Positions 14,889 to 23,606 of a stretch of 64,000 nucleotides of DNA are shown piece by piece (positions within the stretch are counted from its first letter, which is position 1; each line of letters begins with the position of its first letter). The notes below the pieces were generated by a model that ran no database searches, was not told the DNA's origin, and saw only the letters and a program-made list of their open reading frames with translations. A program made the translations under genes and the position numbers. The stretch covers positions 270,332 to 334,331 of the forward strand of contig NZ_LMEW01000012.1 of assembly GCF_001426525.1 (NCBI RefSeq), given 5' to 3'. Origin of the DNA: Massilia sp. Root133 (GTDB lineage: Bacteria; Pseudomonadota; Gammaproteobacteria; Burkholderiales; Burkholderiaceae_D).

Positions 14889-15755
14889 ATGGAAGCCGCT
14901 ATCGTCTGCGCCGTGCTCGCGCTCGGCGTGCTGTTCGCGTGGCTGCTGCCGCGCTGGCGCCTGCGCCGCGTGCTGGCGCGTCCGCTCACCGCGGCCCAGC
15001 TCGGCATCATCGAGCGCAACGTGGACCAGTACCGGGGCATGCCGTCCGACCTGCGCTTGCAATTGCAGCGCCTCGTCAAGCAGTTCCTGCACCAGAAGAC
15101 GTTCGTCGGCTGCGCCGGGCTCGAGGTGACGGAAGAGATGCGCGTGACGATCGCCGCGCAGGCGTGCCTGCTGCTGCTGAACCGGCCCAGCCGCGTGTAT
15201 CCGGGCCTGCACGCCGTGCTCGTCTACCCGGGCGCCTTCCTCGTGCCGCGGCGCGAGCATGACGCGGCCGGCGTCGTCACGGAAACGCGCCAGGACCTGC
15301 TGGGCGAATCGTGGGGCGACGGGCGCGTCGTGCTGTCCTGGGAACACGTGCGCCGCGCCGGCCTGGCGGCCGAGGGCACGCACAACGTCGTGCTGCACGA
15401 GTTCGCGCACCAGCTCGACAGCGAATCGGGCAGCAACAACGGCGCGCCCTTCCTCGGCAGCCCGGAGCGCTACCGGAGCTGGTCGGAAACGCTGTCGCAC
15501 GATTTCGCGCTGCTGCGGCGTGACGCCTACTGGGGCCAGCGCGACGTGCTCGATCCGTACGGCGCCACGAATCCGGCCGAGTTCTTCGCCGTGGCCACGG
15601 AGAGTTTCTTCGAACAGCCGTACGAGCTGGCCGCGCGCCATCCGCAACTGTATGCGGAGTTCCAGGCGTATTACCGCGTGGACCCACGCGACTGGTTCCC
15701 CGCGCCGGCACCGGAACCGGAGCACTACGGCATGGTCTACGGACAGTGGCGCTAG
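14889..15755 (+). CDS. mtfA: MtfA-type zinc peptidase (M90 family)
   Basis: 288 aa. ATG 14889 follows CGGGAG. One N-terminal hydrophobic segment (about 4-20) precedes the MtfA fold. The zinc site HEFAHQLD (about residue 163) is intact, followed by EFFAVATESFFEQP, which holds the distal glutamate region. In E. coli MtfA is a cytosolic peptidase that binds the Mlc repressor and affects glucose uptake. The N-terminal anchor here suggests membrane attachment. Mlc-type control cannot be inferred from this window. Confidence 0.88.
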   Translation: MEAAIVCAVLALGVLFAWLLPRWRLRRVLARPLTAAQLGIIERNVDQYRGMPSDLRLQLQRLVKQFLHQKTFVGCAGLEVTEEMRVTIAAQACLLLLNRPSRVYPGLHAVLVYPGAFLVPRREHDAAGVVTETRQDLLGESWGDGRVVLSWEHVRRAGLAAEGTHNVVLHEFAHQLDSESGSNNGAPFLGSPERYRSWSETLSHDFALLRRDAYWGQRDVLDPYGATNPAEFFAVATESFFEQPYELAARHPQLYAEFQAYYRVDPRDWFPAPAPEPEHYGMVYGQWR

Positions 15756-15839
15756 CGGCTCCGCTGCGTGCGCTCGCGTACAGAGACCGAGCCCAGCGGG
15801 AGGCATCATGGCCACACCTTTATATGCAGGAGGTCATCC

Positions 15840-16394
15840 ATGTCCACGATCATTGCAGGGCACTTCCAGCTGCAGGATGACGTCGAGCGGGCGCGCCGTG
15901 CCCTGATCGACGCCGGGTTCCCGAGCGAACGCATCAGCGGGTTCTACCTGAGCCAGCCGGGCCAGCACGACCTGACGCCGATCGGCGGCGACAACATCCA
16001 CTCGCCGGGCGCCAAGGAATCGCCGGAAGGCGTGGCCCAGGGCGCCGGTGCCGGTGCGGCGGTCGGCATCGTGGCCGGCGCCGCGACGGCCCCCGTGACC
16101 GGACCGCTGGGCCCCGTGGTCGGCGGCCTCCTGGGCGCCCACGTCGGCTCGCTGTTCAGCTTTACGAAGATGAAGGATCCCGGCGAACGCGAGGAGGGCG
16201 GCCGCGCGCCGATGGAAAACCGCCCGGCCGGCATGCTCATCGCGGTCGCCTTCGACGATCCCGGTCTCGAGTCGCGCGCCGTCGACCTGCTGCGCGGCCT
16301 GGGCGCCCACCACATCGAGCGCGCGAAAGGCAATATCGTCGATGGCGACTGGGCCGATTTCGATCCGGCGTCGCCGCCCGACATGATTCACTGA
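15840..16394 (+). CDS. Glycine-zipper stress protein (GSP17M/DUF1269-like)
   Basis: 184 aa. ATG 15840 has GCAGGAGG at 15826-15833. The first 40 residues form an alpha/beta unit like the general-stress protein 17M domain (QLQDDVERARRALIDAGFPS). A central glycine-rich hydrophobic stretch (GAGAGAAVGIVAGAATAPVT through GLLGAHVGSL) follows, then a second alpha/beta unit (GMLIAVAFDDPG...RAVDLLRGLGAHHIERA). Such proteins are common in stress regulons of Burkholderiales and have unknown function. It stands alone between mtfA and phaB. Confidence 0.7.
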   Translation: MSTIIAGHFQLQDDVERARRALIDAGFPSERISGFYLSQPGQHDLTPIGGDNIHSPGAKESPEGVAQGAGAGAAVGIVAGAATAPVTGPLGPVVGGLLGAHVGSLFSFTKMKDPGEREEGGRAPMENRPAGMLIAVAFDDPGLESRAVDLLRGLGAHHIERAKGNIVDGDWADFDPASPPDMIH

Positions 16395-16510
16395 GTCCGC
16401 GTCCCCCGCGTCTATTTGCGTTTCGTCAACGACGTCTTTGTCCGTCCCCCTAGACTCGATGTTTCGTGCTGCGCACCCGGCGCGGCAGGTTGATGAAGGA
16501 CGACGAAACC

Positions 16511-17257
16511 ATGCACGACAACAAAGTAGCCTTGGTGACTGGAGGGATGGGGGGACTGGGCACGGCGATCTGCCGGCGCCTGCAGGCGGAGGGGTTCCGC
16601 GTGGCGGCAACCTATTCGCCCGGCAATGCCACGCCTGACGCGTGGCTAGCCGCCCAGAGAGACGAAGGGTACCGATTCACGACGTATCGCGTCGACGTCA
16701 CCGACTACGGCGACTGCGAATGGATGATGCAGAAACTGCTGGCCGAAATGGGCCGGCTCGACGTGCTGGTGAACAATGCCGGCATCACGCGCGACCGCAG
16801 CCTGCGCAAGATGACCCTGGACGATTGGCAGGACGTCCTGCGTGCCGATCTCGACAGCGTGTTCAACATGAGCAAGCAGGCGATCGAACCGATGATGGCG
16901 CAGCAATTTGGCCGCATCGTCAATATCTCGTCCGTCAACGGCCAGCAGGGCGCCTTTGGGCAGGCCAATTACTCGGCCGCCAAGGCCGGCATGCACGGCT
17001 TCACGAAGGCACTGGCGTTGGAGATGGCGCGCCACGGCGTCACCGTCAACACGGTGTCGCCCGGCTATCTGCGCACGAAGATGGTCGAGGCCGTACCGGC
17101 CGACGTGATGAATGGCAAGATCCTGCCGCAGATCCCGATGGGGCGGCTGGGCGAGCCGGACGAGATCGCCGGCCTCGTCGCCTATCTCGTGTCGGAAGAC
17201 GCCGGTTTCATGACGGGCGCCAACCTGGCCATCAACGGCGGGCAACACATGTATTGA
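16511..17257 (+). CDS. phaB: Acetoacetyl-CoA reductase (PhaB)
   Basis: 248 aa from ATG 16511 (AAGGACG upstream); an in-frame ATG at 16493 is possible. It is a short-chain dehydrogenase with TGGMGGLG (cofactor), NNAG and the catalytic NISSVNGQQGAFGQANYSAA with YSAAK. The motif VTVNTVSPGYL and the end GANLAINGGQHMY match PhaB/PhbB, which uses NADPH to make (R)-3-hydroxybutyryl-CoA for polyhydroxyalkanoate. FabG is the main alternative, but the SVNGQ and GGQHM signatures favour PhaB. No phaC or phaA lies beside it. Confidence 0.88.
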   Translation: MHDNKVALVTGGMGGLGTAICRRLQAEGFRVAATYSPGNATPDAWLAAQRDEGYRFTTYRVDVTDYGDCEWMMQKLLAEMGRLDVLVNNAGITRDRSLRKMTLDDWQDVLRADLDSVFNMSKQAIEPMMAQQFGRIVNISSVNGQQGAFGQANYSAAKAGMHGFTKALALEMARHGVTVNTVSPGYLRTKMVEAVPADVMNGKILPQIPMGRLGEPDEIAGLVAYLVSEDAGFMTGANLAINGGQHMY

Positions 17258-17258
17258 A

Positions 17259-17615
17259 CTAGCGCCGCTCGGCCCGCGTCTGGCAGTCGATGCACAGGCG
17301 CGCCTCCGGCCGGGCCAGCAGGCGCGACGCGCCGATCGGCTGGCCGCAGTCCTCGCAATAGCCGTAGCTGCCGTCCTCGATCCGGGCGAGCGCCTGGCGC
17401 AGCTGGCGCATCTCGGCCGAGTGATGGCCGGCCGCTTCGCGCGACAGGTCGTTCAGCAGACGGACGGTGGCGCGGTCCAGCGGCGACGTCTCCACATCTT
17501 CCACAGGCAATTCTCCCGCATCCGGGTGCGGCTCCTCGATGCTGGACAGCGCGGCAAGACGCTGCTCCAGCATGGTCTTGAGCAGCGCCAGCTGCTCGGG
17601 TGTGAGGGATTCCAT
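17259..17615 (-). CDS. DksA/TraR-type C4 zinc-finger protein
   Basis: 118 aa from ATG 17615; no strong ribosome site is seen and ATG 17645 is an in-frame alternative. A helical N-terminus (LLKTMLEQRLAAL) and a short acidic stretch precede the C-terminal zinc finger with CEDC (residues 87-90) and CIDC (108-111). Such proteins enter the RNA polymerase secondary channel in the DksA model, but this is shorter than DksA (about 150 aa) and looks like the TraR/YbiI-type short group. It is convergent with phaB, one base apart. Confidence 0.78.
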   Translation of the reverse strand: MESLTPEQLALLKTMLEQRLAALSSIEEPHPDAGELPVEDVETSPLDRATVRLLNDLSREAAGHHSAEMRQLRQALARIEDGSYGYCEDCGQPIGASRLLARPEARLCIDCQTRAERR

Positions 17616-17773
17616 GGTCACACGACAGCGAAGACGTGACGACATGCACCGGAAGCGGCGTGCGGAATGGCTTTCATGGATGTCCCCTCGTTCGTGTCGT
17701 TGGAAGCCGCGCGGCGGCGATTTCAGTGTAGCGCGGAACGAGGGGCGTGGATACCGCCGCACGGCGGCCGCAT

Positions 17774-18295
17774 TCAGGCCGACGAGGCGGGCAGGGACGG
17801 CGCGTTGTCGATGGCGACGATGTCGAGCTGGGTCTTGAGCCCGTCGAGGGCCGCGAGGATGGGGACGACCTGGCCCGTGCTGGCGGCCGCAGCCAAGCCC
17901 AGCAGGCGCGCGACGAGCGTGATGCCGTCGCCGATGCGGGTAATGCGCTTGATCTTGTCGGCGGCGTCCACCGTCAGCTGGATCAGGTGCGCTTGCGGCT
18001 GGCCCAGCGCCGACACGACGCATGCGGCCGCCTCCGCATACAGCCGGTTGGCGCGCTGGCGCAATTCCATCTCGGCGTTCAACAGGGCGCGCGCGGCCAT
18101 CTGCTCCGGTTCCGGCACGTCCTGGCCCTGGTGGCGGCGGATGTCGCGCATGACGCGCTGGTGGATGCTGTCCGCGCACGCCGACAGCTTGTCGGCCAAT
18201 TCCTCGACCTGGTGCGCGGTCGACAACGCCTCGGCCGGGCTGGGCGGCGGCGGCGCGGCGGGCGCAGCCTGTTTCGGTTTCTCGTCGTTTGCCAT
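17774..18295 (-). CDS. Conserved hypothetical helical protein
   Basis: 173 aa from ATG 18295, which follows GAGGAGAG on the minus strand. The N-terminus is Pro/Ala-rich (PKQAAPAAPPPPSPAE). The rest is predicted helical, with QVEELADKLSACADSIHQRV, an Arg/Glu-rich helix and a hydrophobic stretch LVARLLGLAAAASTGQVVPI. No signal peptide or known domain is seen. It starts 17 bp after the stop of the lipoprotein gene at 18313, so the two are probably one transcript and may work together. Confidence 0.6.
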   Translation of the reverse strand: MANDEKPKQAAPAAPPPPSPAEALSTAHQVEELADKLSACADSIHQRVMRDIRRHQGQDVPEPEQMAARALLNAEMELRQRANRLYAEAAACVVSALGQPQAHLIQLTVDAADKIKRITRIGDGITLVARLLGLAAAASTGQVVPILAALDGLKTQLDIVAIDNAPSLPASSA

Positions 18296-18312
18296 GATCT
18301 CTCCTCGTGCGC

Positions 18313-19164
18313 TCAATCGGACAGGGCGTCGCGCAGTTTCGTCAGGTCGCGCGCATAGACGGCCAGCAACTTGCGCACTTCGTCGCCGTGCAGGTTATTC
18401 AGGTTTTCGCGCAGTTTCTGGTGGCCCAGGGCGACCTTCGTCAAACCCTGGAGGGCCAGGTCATAGCGTTTGTCGACCAGCTTGTACTCCGTCGACTTGT
18501 TGAGATAATGGACCTTGGCCAAGGTCACGAGCATGCGGTCGGACGTCTTGGTGGAGAACGGGATTTCGACATCGAAGATGCCGAGCACGGTCTTCTTCTC
18601 GTTGTCGTTGGTCTTCGCGTACAGGCGGGTCAGCTCGATCATGGCCTCCAGCAAGACTTGCACATCGGCGTCGCCGTCGCGCACCATCGTCTCGACGCTG
18701 CGGTTCTGGTAGCCCGATGCAATCACCCGCGTCAGCAGCCGTGTCAGGCCCGTGTACGCGGCGATCTGGCGCTGCTGCAGGCCGGATTCCGCGTTCGCCT
18801 TGAGACCATTGCCGAGGTCGTCGATGCGGTCGGACAAGTCGTAGCGCGCGTCGCCCGCCAGCACGCTCAACGTCTGCATGTACAGCACGACGGTCTTCTG
18901 GATGCTGACGAAGTCGTCGTACACGGCACGCCGGCGCGCATCGTTTTCCTTCGCGATGCGGTCGGCGGCGGGAGAGAGGTACGGTTGTTCGCGCTCGTAG
19001 GTGTCGCGATAGCGGCGCGACAGCTCGCCGTAGCCGCCCAGTTTGGCCGACGCGTCGGCGAATTGCCGCACCTCCGCCAGGCTCACGGGGCCGGTACTGG
19101 CGCAGCCGCCGAGCACCAGGGTGGCGGCGAGGACGATCAGGGTAAAACAGCGTCGCAGGTCCAT
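18313..19164 (-). CDS. Lipoprotein of unknown function
   Basis: 283 aa. ATG 19164 follows AAAGGA. A lipoprotein signal ends LGGC (Cys about residue 21). The mature part is long and almost wholly helical, with many Arg, Lys and Asp residues and no cysteine, suggesting an elongated periplasmic helical bundle tethered to the outer membrane. No catalytic motif is recognised. It is followed 17 bp later by the hypothetical gene ending at 17774, so the pair is likely co-expressed. Confidence 0.65.
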   Translation of the reverse strand: MDLRRCFTLIVLAATLVLGGCASTGPVSLAEVRQFADASAKLGGYGELSRRYRDTYEREQPYLSPAADRIAKENDARRRAVYDDFVSIQKTVVLYMQTLSVLAGDARYDLSDRIDDLGNGLKANAESGLQQRQIAAYTGLTRLLTRVIASGYQNRSVETMVRDGDADVQVLLEAMIELTRLYAKTNDNEKKTVLGIFDVEIPFSTKTSDRMLVTLAKVHYLNKSTEYKLVDKRYDLALQGLTKVALGHQKLRENLNNLHGDEVRKLLAVYARDLTKLRDALSD

Positions 19165-19243
19165 GGGTCCTTTCTGGACGGCAAAAGGCCGGCCCGAAAA
19201 GCCCTCATTCTTTCAAACTGGCGGATGCTGTCATTGCCAATGC

Positions 19244-20020
19244 TCAAGTCAAGGCCGTGCGCCAACCCAGGCCGGCCACGGTATCGCCCAGCGGGATGTA
19301 TTCGCAGCCGACCCAGCCGTCGTAGCCCAGCGCGTCGAGCGTGCGGAACAGGAAGGGGAAATTGATCTCGCCGGTGCCCGGCTCATGGCGGCCCGGCACG
19401 TCGGCCAGCTGGATGTGGCGGATCAGCGGCATGCGTTCGCGCAGCGTATTGGCGAGGTCGCCCTCCATGCGCTGCATGTGATAGATGTCGTATTGCAGGA
19501 ACAGGTTCGGCGCGGCGGCTTCCGCGATGATGGCGGCGGCCTGCGCACTCTTCGTGAGGAAATAGCCGGGGATGTCGCGGTCGTTGATCGGCTCGATCAG
19601 CAGGTCGATGCCGTGCGGGGCCAGCGCGGCGGCGGCGAAGCGCAGGTTGTCGACGAACGTCGTGTGCGCGCGCTCGGGGGCGACGTTCGGCGGCAGCTTG
19701 CCCGCCAGGCAGTGCAGGCGCTTCACGCCCAGGTCGAGCGCGTATTCCAGCGCCAGCTCGACGGTGTCCTGGAATTCGCCTACGCGGCGCGGGTCGCAGG
19801 TCATGCCCCGCTCGCCCGCCGCCCAGTCGCCGGCCGGAAAATTATGCAGCGCCAGTTCCAGCTGGTAGCGTTGCAGGCGGCCGGCGATCTGCTCCGCCTC
19901 GAAGGCGTAAGGAAACAGGAACTCGACGCCGTCGAAACCGGCCGCGCGGGCGGCGGCAAAGCGTTCCAGGAAGCCGAGCTCGTTGAACATCAGGCTCAGG
20001 TTGGCGGCGAAGCGGGGCAT
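19244..20020 (-). CDS. hyi: Hydroxypyruvate isomerase
   Basis: 258 aa. ATG 20020 follows AAGAGGAATT. A TIM-barrel of the Hyi/xylose-isomerase-like family: MPRFAANLSLMFNELGFLER at the start, FDGVEFLFPY, LLIEPINDRDIPGYFL, NLFLQYDIYHMQRMEGDLAN and the end VGCEYIPLG. The metal and acid residues Glu (in LLIEPIN and GCEYIP) and the Asp/His pair (in QYDIYH) are present. It interconverts hydroxypyruvate and tartronate semialdehyde in glyoxylate/glycerate metabolism. No gcl, glxR or glxK is beside it, so it may serve another sugar-acid route. Confidence 0.87.
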   Translation of the reverse strand: MPRFAANLSLMFNELGFLERFAAARAAGFDGVEFLFPYAFEAEQIAGRLQRYQLELALHNFPAGDWAAGERGMTCDPRRVGEFQDTVELALEYALDLGVKRLHCLAGKLPPNVAPERAHTTFVDNLRFAAAALAPHGIDLLIEPINDRDIPGYFLTKSAQAAAIIAEAAAPNLFLQYDIYHMQRMEGDLANTLRERMPLIRHIQLADVPGRHEPGTGEINFPFLFRTLDALGYDGWVGCEYIPLGDTVAGLGWRTALT

Positions 20021-20055
20021 GCGAATTCCTCTTGGCGGTGAAACAACCCGCTATC

Positions 20056-21333
20056 CTAAACCATCGTGCCGGCCGGCGCAGCGCGCAGCGCGCGCATCGG
20101 CGTGAACAGCCAGGCCAGCAGCGCGGCGCCCACGAGGAACAGGCCAGAGCCGCCGAACAGGGTCGCCAGGGAGACGCGGCTGGCGATCCAGCCGGCCGCG
20201 ACGGCCGCCAGCGGCGCCAGGCCCATGAAGATGAACATGAACAGGCTCATCGTCCGGCCCAGCAGTTCGCGCGGCACGCGCTGCTGGATCCACGTGAACA
20301 CGGCGACCTGCACGAACCCGCCCAGCACGCCGATGGCGACGTTGATCAACATGCCCTGCCAACTGGCGGTGACCAGGCCCAGCGGCATCAGCAGGACGCC
20401 GGCGATGCCGTCGATCAGCAGCAGGGTCATGCCGAGGTTGCCCGCACGCCGTTTCCCGGCGATGCCACTCGCAGCCATGCCCAGCAGCGCGCCGGCGCCA
20501 TGCGCACCCATCAACAGACCCAGCGCGGACGCACCGTGCAGGCGGCTGCTCGCCAGCAGCGGCAGCGCGACCTGCATCACGCCGCCGATCACGCAGGCGC
20601 ACAGGCCCCAGTAGATGAAGCACGTGCGCATCATGGTGTCGCGCCACACGGCCGCGAGACCGTCGGCCACGGACTTCAACACCGGCTGCCTGGCGGCCGG
20701 CGCGAACGGGCGCGGCTGGACCTTGGCGAGCGTCCAGGCGGACAGGGCGAAACTGATGCAGTCGAAGCCGAACGCGAGCGCCAGGCCGCGCATGTGCTGC
20801 GGACCGTCGCTGCCGTCGCCGGCCAGCGCGAACAACAGGCCCGCCAGCAGCGGCCCGGCCAGCATCGTAATCTGGCGCAGTCCCATCATCATCCCATTCG
20901 CGGCCTGCAGGTGCTGCGGGGCGACGGCGTGCGGCAGCATCGACGTGCCGGCCGGAATGCTGAACGCCGATGCGAGCGACAGGCCCAGCGCCAGCGCGAG
21001 CACGACGGGCAGGTGCGCCTGGCCGGTGTAGACGAGGACCGCGAGCACCGCCAGCAGCACCGTGTTGACGTGCTTGGTGAGCATCAGGATGCGCTTGGGC
21101 GAGTGGCGGTCGACGAGCGCGCCGCCGAACAGGATCAGGATGGCGCGCGGAATGCCCATCAGCGCGACGGCCATGCCCAGCGCGACGGCATCGCCCGTCA
21201 GCTTGAGCACGAGCCAGGGCAGGGCGATCAGCGTGAACTGGTCGCCGAGGGTGGAGATGACGCCGCCGCTCATCAGCCAGGTGAAATTCCGGTCGCGCAG
21301 CAGGGCGGTGCGCGGGTTCGGTGCGTCTTGCAT
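20056..21333 (-). CDS. MFS transporter
   Basis: 425 aa from ATG 21333, which has AAGGAGAC upstream. Twelve hydrophobic helices are visible, with the N-terminal LMSGGVISTLGDQFTLIALP, the GGALVDRHSPKRILM loop between helices 2 and 3 (the MFS A-like motif) and a Gly/Ala-rich second half. This resembles the EntS/macrolide-type efflux branch (MFS_3). A MarR-family regulator gene sits 74 bp upstream in the same orientation, so the permease is probably a drug or metabolite exporter under MarR control. Confidence 0.87.
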   Translation of the reverse strand: MQDAPNPRTALLRDRNFTWLMSGGVISTLGDQFTLIALPWLVLKLTGDAVALGMAVALMGIPRAILILFGGALVDRHSPKRILMLTKHVNTVLLAVLAVLVYTGQAHLPVVLALALGLSLASAFSIPAGTSMLPHAVAPQHLQAANGMMMGLRQITMLAGPLLAGLLFALAGDGSDGPQHMRGLALAFGFDCISFALSAWTLAKVQPRPFAPAARQPVLKSVADGLAAVWRDTMMRTCFIYWGLCACVIGGVMQVALPLLASSRLHGASALGLLMGAHGAGALLGMAASGIAGKRRAGNLGMTLLLIDGIAGVLLMPLGLVTASWQGMLINVAIGVLGGFVQVAVFTWIQQRVPRELLGRTMSLFMFIFMGLAPLAAVAAGWIASRVSLATLFGGSGLFLVGAALLAWLFTPMRALRAAPAGTMV

Positions 21334-21407
21334 GCTCGTCTCCTTGTCGTTTTTCGGGCGTCGCGGGCCTGGCCGGCACGCCATCGTGTTGGTGGTACGA
21401 AGGTGGA

Positions 21408-21842
21408 TCAGCGCTGGATGCCGGCGAGCTGCGCGAGCAGGTCGGACGTCGCGCGCAACTGGTCGCCGGACGGTGCGCCCAGCATGGCGCGGCTGATGTT
21501 GTCGACGACGGTCGTCGCGTTCGTCACCAGCTCGTCGCCGGTCGGCGTAATCAGCGCGTAGCCGACGCGGGCGTCGCGCGGGTCGCTCTGGCGCGTGACG
21601 AGGCCGATCTTTTCCAGCGGCAGCAGGGAACGCGTGACGCCGGACGCGGTCAGTCCCAACCGGTCGGCCAGGTCGACACGGCGCAAACGCCCGCCGGGTG
21701 CGCGCTGCAAGTGCAGTAGCAACTGATAATCGGCAAAGCTGATGCCGTGGTGGCCGCCGAGGGCGCTGTCGAGCCGGCGCGCGAGCGTCGCCCAGGCCCG
21801 CGCGAGGCGCAGGCAGAATTCGGTGGTGAGACTGTCGGACAT
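21408..21842 (-). CDS. MarR-family regulator
   Basis: 144 aa. ATG 21842 follows AGGAGT. The winged helix is clear: FADYQLLLHLQRAPGGRLRR, then VDLADRLGLTASGVTRSLLP (recognition helix) and the wing DPRDARVGYALITPTGDEL. Dimerisation helices flank it on both sides. MarR regulators usually repress their own operon and a neighbouring exporter and release DNA on binding a small aromatic ligand. Here the MFS gene follows directly and a palindrome lies 24 bp upstream of the start. Confidence 0.9.
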   Translation of the reverse strand: MSDSLTTEFCLRLARAWATLARRLDSALGGHHGISFADYQLLLHLQRAPGGRLRRVDLADRLGLTASGVTRSLLPLEKIGLVTRQSDPRDARVGYALITPTGDELVTNATTVVDNISRAMLGAPSGDQLRATSDLLAQLAGIQR

Positions 21843-21865
21843 GATGACTCCTGGTACTTAATGGT

Positions 21866-21883
21866 TACTTGATTCGTCAAGTA
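21866..21883. promoter_or_regulatory. Candidate MarR operator
   Basis: TACTTGA (21866-21872), TTCG, TCAAGTA (21877-21883): a perfect 7-bp inverted repeat with a 4-bp spacer, the size expected of MarR sites. A second related palindrome, CAAGTACTTG, lies at 21906-21915. Both are just upstream of the MarR gene. Confidence 0.6.
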
Positions 21884-21926
21884 TATGGAGAATGTCGACC
21901 ATTGGCAAGTACTTGAGTGCACAAAT

Positions 21927-22103
21927 AAATTCGGGGTCAGGTCCAAATTTTTTGCAACTTCGGGGTCAGAGCTCATTTTGGTGGATGATCTTCGAAGCAA
22001 GTTCTGCCGGCTGACGCCGATTTACTCATGGGCGCAACGGGCGAACCGCTCGAATTCTTGGCTTGCCGGACATTGATCGAAAAAGTGCTCTGACCCCGAA
22101 TTT
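21927..22103. repeat. Palindrome-ended repeat element with GGGGTCAG ends
   Basis: AAATTCGGGGTCAG (21927-21940) is the perfect inverted complement of CTGACCCCGAATTT (22090-22103). A second inner copy, TTCGGGGTCAGAGC (21959-21972), pairs with GCTCTGACCCCGAA (22087-22100). The interior, about 110 bp, is not a recognisable gene, though a 34-codon open stretch runs to TGA 22091-22093. The same GGGGTCAGAGC core recurs at 47844-47899. This looks like a small non-autonomous mobile or REP-type element. Confidence 0.6.
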
Positions 22104-22124
22104 GGGCTTTTGTTTTGGGTAAAA

Positions 22125-22151
22125 AAAGACCGGGAGCTGGTCCCGGTCTTT
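22125..22151 (-). terminator. Rho-independent terminator for rhlE
   Basis: AAAGACCGGGA (22125-22135) pairs perfectly with TCCCGGTCTTT (22141-22151). On the minus strand the second arm runs into a T-tract. It lies 22 bp past the stop of rhlE. Confidence 0.88.
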
Positions 22152-22172
22152 GTTGGTGAGCAGTGCTAAGTG

Positions 22173-23606
22173 TTAGCGTTCGCCGCCCGAACGCGCTGCG
22201 GATGCCGGACGCGGGCCGCGGCCCTGGCTGCGACCGCCGCCGTTGCCGCCGTTGCGGTTGCCCGGCTGGCCGGTGCGTGCGCCGCCGCCGCTGTTTCCAC
22301 CATTGCCGCCGTTGCCGCCATTGCGTTGGCCCGCGCCCTGTGCGCGCGCACCGCCCGCGCCATTGCCGGCGCCACGGTTGCCGCCCGGGCGGCCGCGGTT
22401 CGGATGGCCCGCTACGCCGCTGCGCAGCTGGATCGGTTGCGGCTTCGCCGTCGGATCCGGCTCGAAGCCCGCGATCACCTGGCGGGGCAGCGTCTGCTTG
22501 ATCAGCTTTTCGATGTCCTTCAGCATCTGGTGCTCGTCGACGCAGACGAGCGACACCGCTTCACCGGTGGCGCCGGCGCGGCCCGTGCGGCCAATGCGGT
22601 GCACGTAGTCTTCCGGCACGTTCGGCAGGTCGTAGTTCACAACGTGCGGCAGCTGGTCGATGTCGATGCCGCGCGCCGCGATGTCGGTGGCGACGAGCGC
22701 CGTCAGGCTGCCGTCCTTGAACTCGGCCAGCGCCTTGGTGCGTGCCGACTGGCTCTTGTTGCCGTGGATCGCCATCGCGCCGATGCCGTCCTTGCCCAGT
22801 TGCTCGACGAGTTTGTTGGCGCCGTGCTTGGTGCGGGTGAACACGAGCACCTGTTTCCAGCCGTGCGTCTTGATCAGGTGCGCCAGCATCGGGTGCTTCT
22901 TGTCGCGGTCGACCGGGTGGATCTTCTGGGCGATGACTTCGACGGTCGAGTTGCGCGGCGCGACCTCGATCATGGCGGGGTTGTCCAGCAGGCGGTCGGC
23001 CAGGCCCTTGATCTCGTCCGAGAACGTGGCCGAGAACAGCAGGTTCTGGCGCTTCGGCGGCAGCACGGCCAGTACTTTGCGGATGTCGTGGATGAAGCCC
23101 ATGTCCAGCATGCGGTCGGCCTCGTCCAGGATCAGGATCTCGATCTTGTCGAGCTTGATCGTGCCCTGGGCGACGTGGTCGAGCAGGCGGCCCGGCGTGG
23201 CGACGAGGATGTCGACGCCGTTCGCCAGCAGCTTGATCTGCGGGTGGATGCCGACGCCGCCGAAGATCACGGCGGAGTTCAGGTTCGTGTGCTTGGCATA
23301 CATGCGCACGTTTTCCTCGACCTGGGCCGCGAGTTCGCGGGTCGGGGCGAGCACTAGGGCACGGATCGGGCGCTTGGACGTCTTGCTGGTCAGCGCGGCG
23401 CCGAATTTGTCGGTCGACAGGCGGTGCAGCACGGGCAGCGTGAAGCCGGCGGTCTTGCCGGTGCCGGTCTGGGCGCCTGCCAGCAGGTCGCCTCCGCCCA
23501 GCACGGCGGGGATCGCCTTGGCCTGGATCGGAGTCGGTGCGGTATAGCCCGCTTCAGTGACGGCGCGCACGATGGCGTCGGACAGACCGAGAGTATTGAA
23601 TGACAT
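22173..23606 (-). CDS. rhlE: ATP-dependent RNA helicase RhlE
   Basis: 477 aa from ATG 23606 ([16 protein letters not shown]), the standard RhlE start; the ribosome site is weak. All DEAD-box motifs are present: Q motif (GYTAPTPIQ), Walker A (AQTGTGKT), PTRELA, DEAD ([13 protein letters not shown]), SAT and [10 protein letters not shown]. After the helicase core (about 370 residues) comes a Gly/Asn/Arg-rich tail of the RGG kind that binds RNA. RhlE acts in ribosome assembly and RNA decay, often at low temperature. A long leader with a hairpin precedes it, suggesting regulation at the mRNA level. Confidence 0.93.
   Translation of the reverse strand: MSFNTLGLSDAIVRAVTEAGYTAPTPIQAKAIPAVLGGGDLLAGAQTGTGKTAGFTLPVLHRLSTDKFGAALTSKTSKRPIRALVLAPTRELAAQVEENVRMYAKHTNLNSAVIFGGVGIHPQIKLLANGVDILVATPGRLLDHVAQGTIKLDKIEILILDEADRMLDMGFIHDIRKVLAVLPPKRQNLLFSATFSDEIKGLADRLLDNPAMIEVAPRNSTVEVIAQKIHPVDRDKKHPMLAHLIKTHGWKQVLVFTRTKHGANKLVEQLGKDGIGAMAIHGNKSQSARTKALAEFKDGSLTALVATDIAARGIDIDQLPHVVNYDLPNVPEDYVHRIGRTGRAGATGEAVSLVCVDEHQMLKDIEKLIKQTLPRQVIAGFEPDPTAKPQPIQLRSGVAGHPNRGRPGGNRGAGNGAGGARAQGAGQRNGGNGGNGGNSGGGARTGQPGNRNGGNGGGRSQGRGPRPASAARSGGER

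Noticed and set aside
15808..15906. Short frame starting ATG 15808 with GGGAGG upstream, overlapping the glycine-zipper stress gene in another frame
   Set aside because: It overlaps the better supported gene at 15840 and has no recognisable product; at most a leader peptide, so not annotated.
21885..22076. 63-codon frame inside the GGGGTCAG element
   Set aside because: No start signal or known domain; it is enclosed by the inverted repeats and looks like chance coding within a repeat element.
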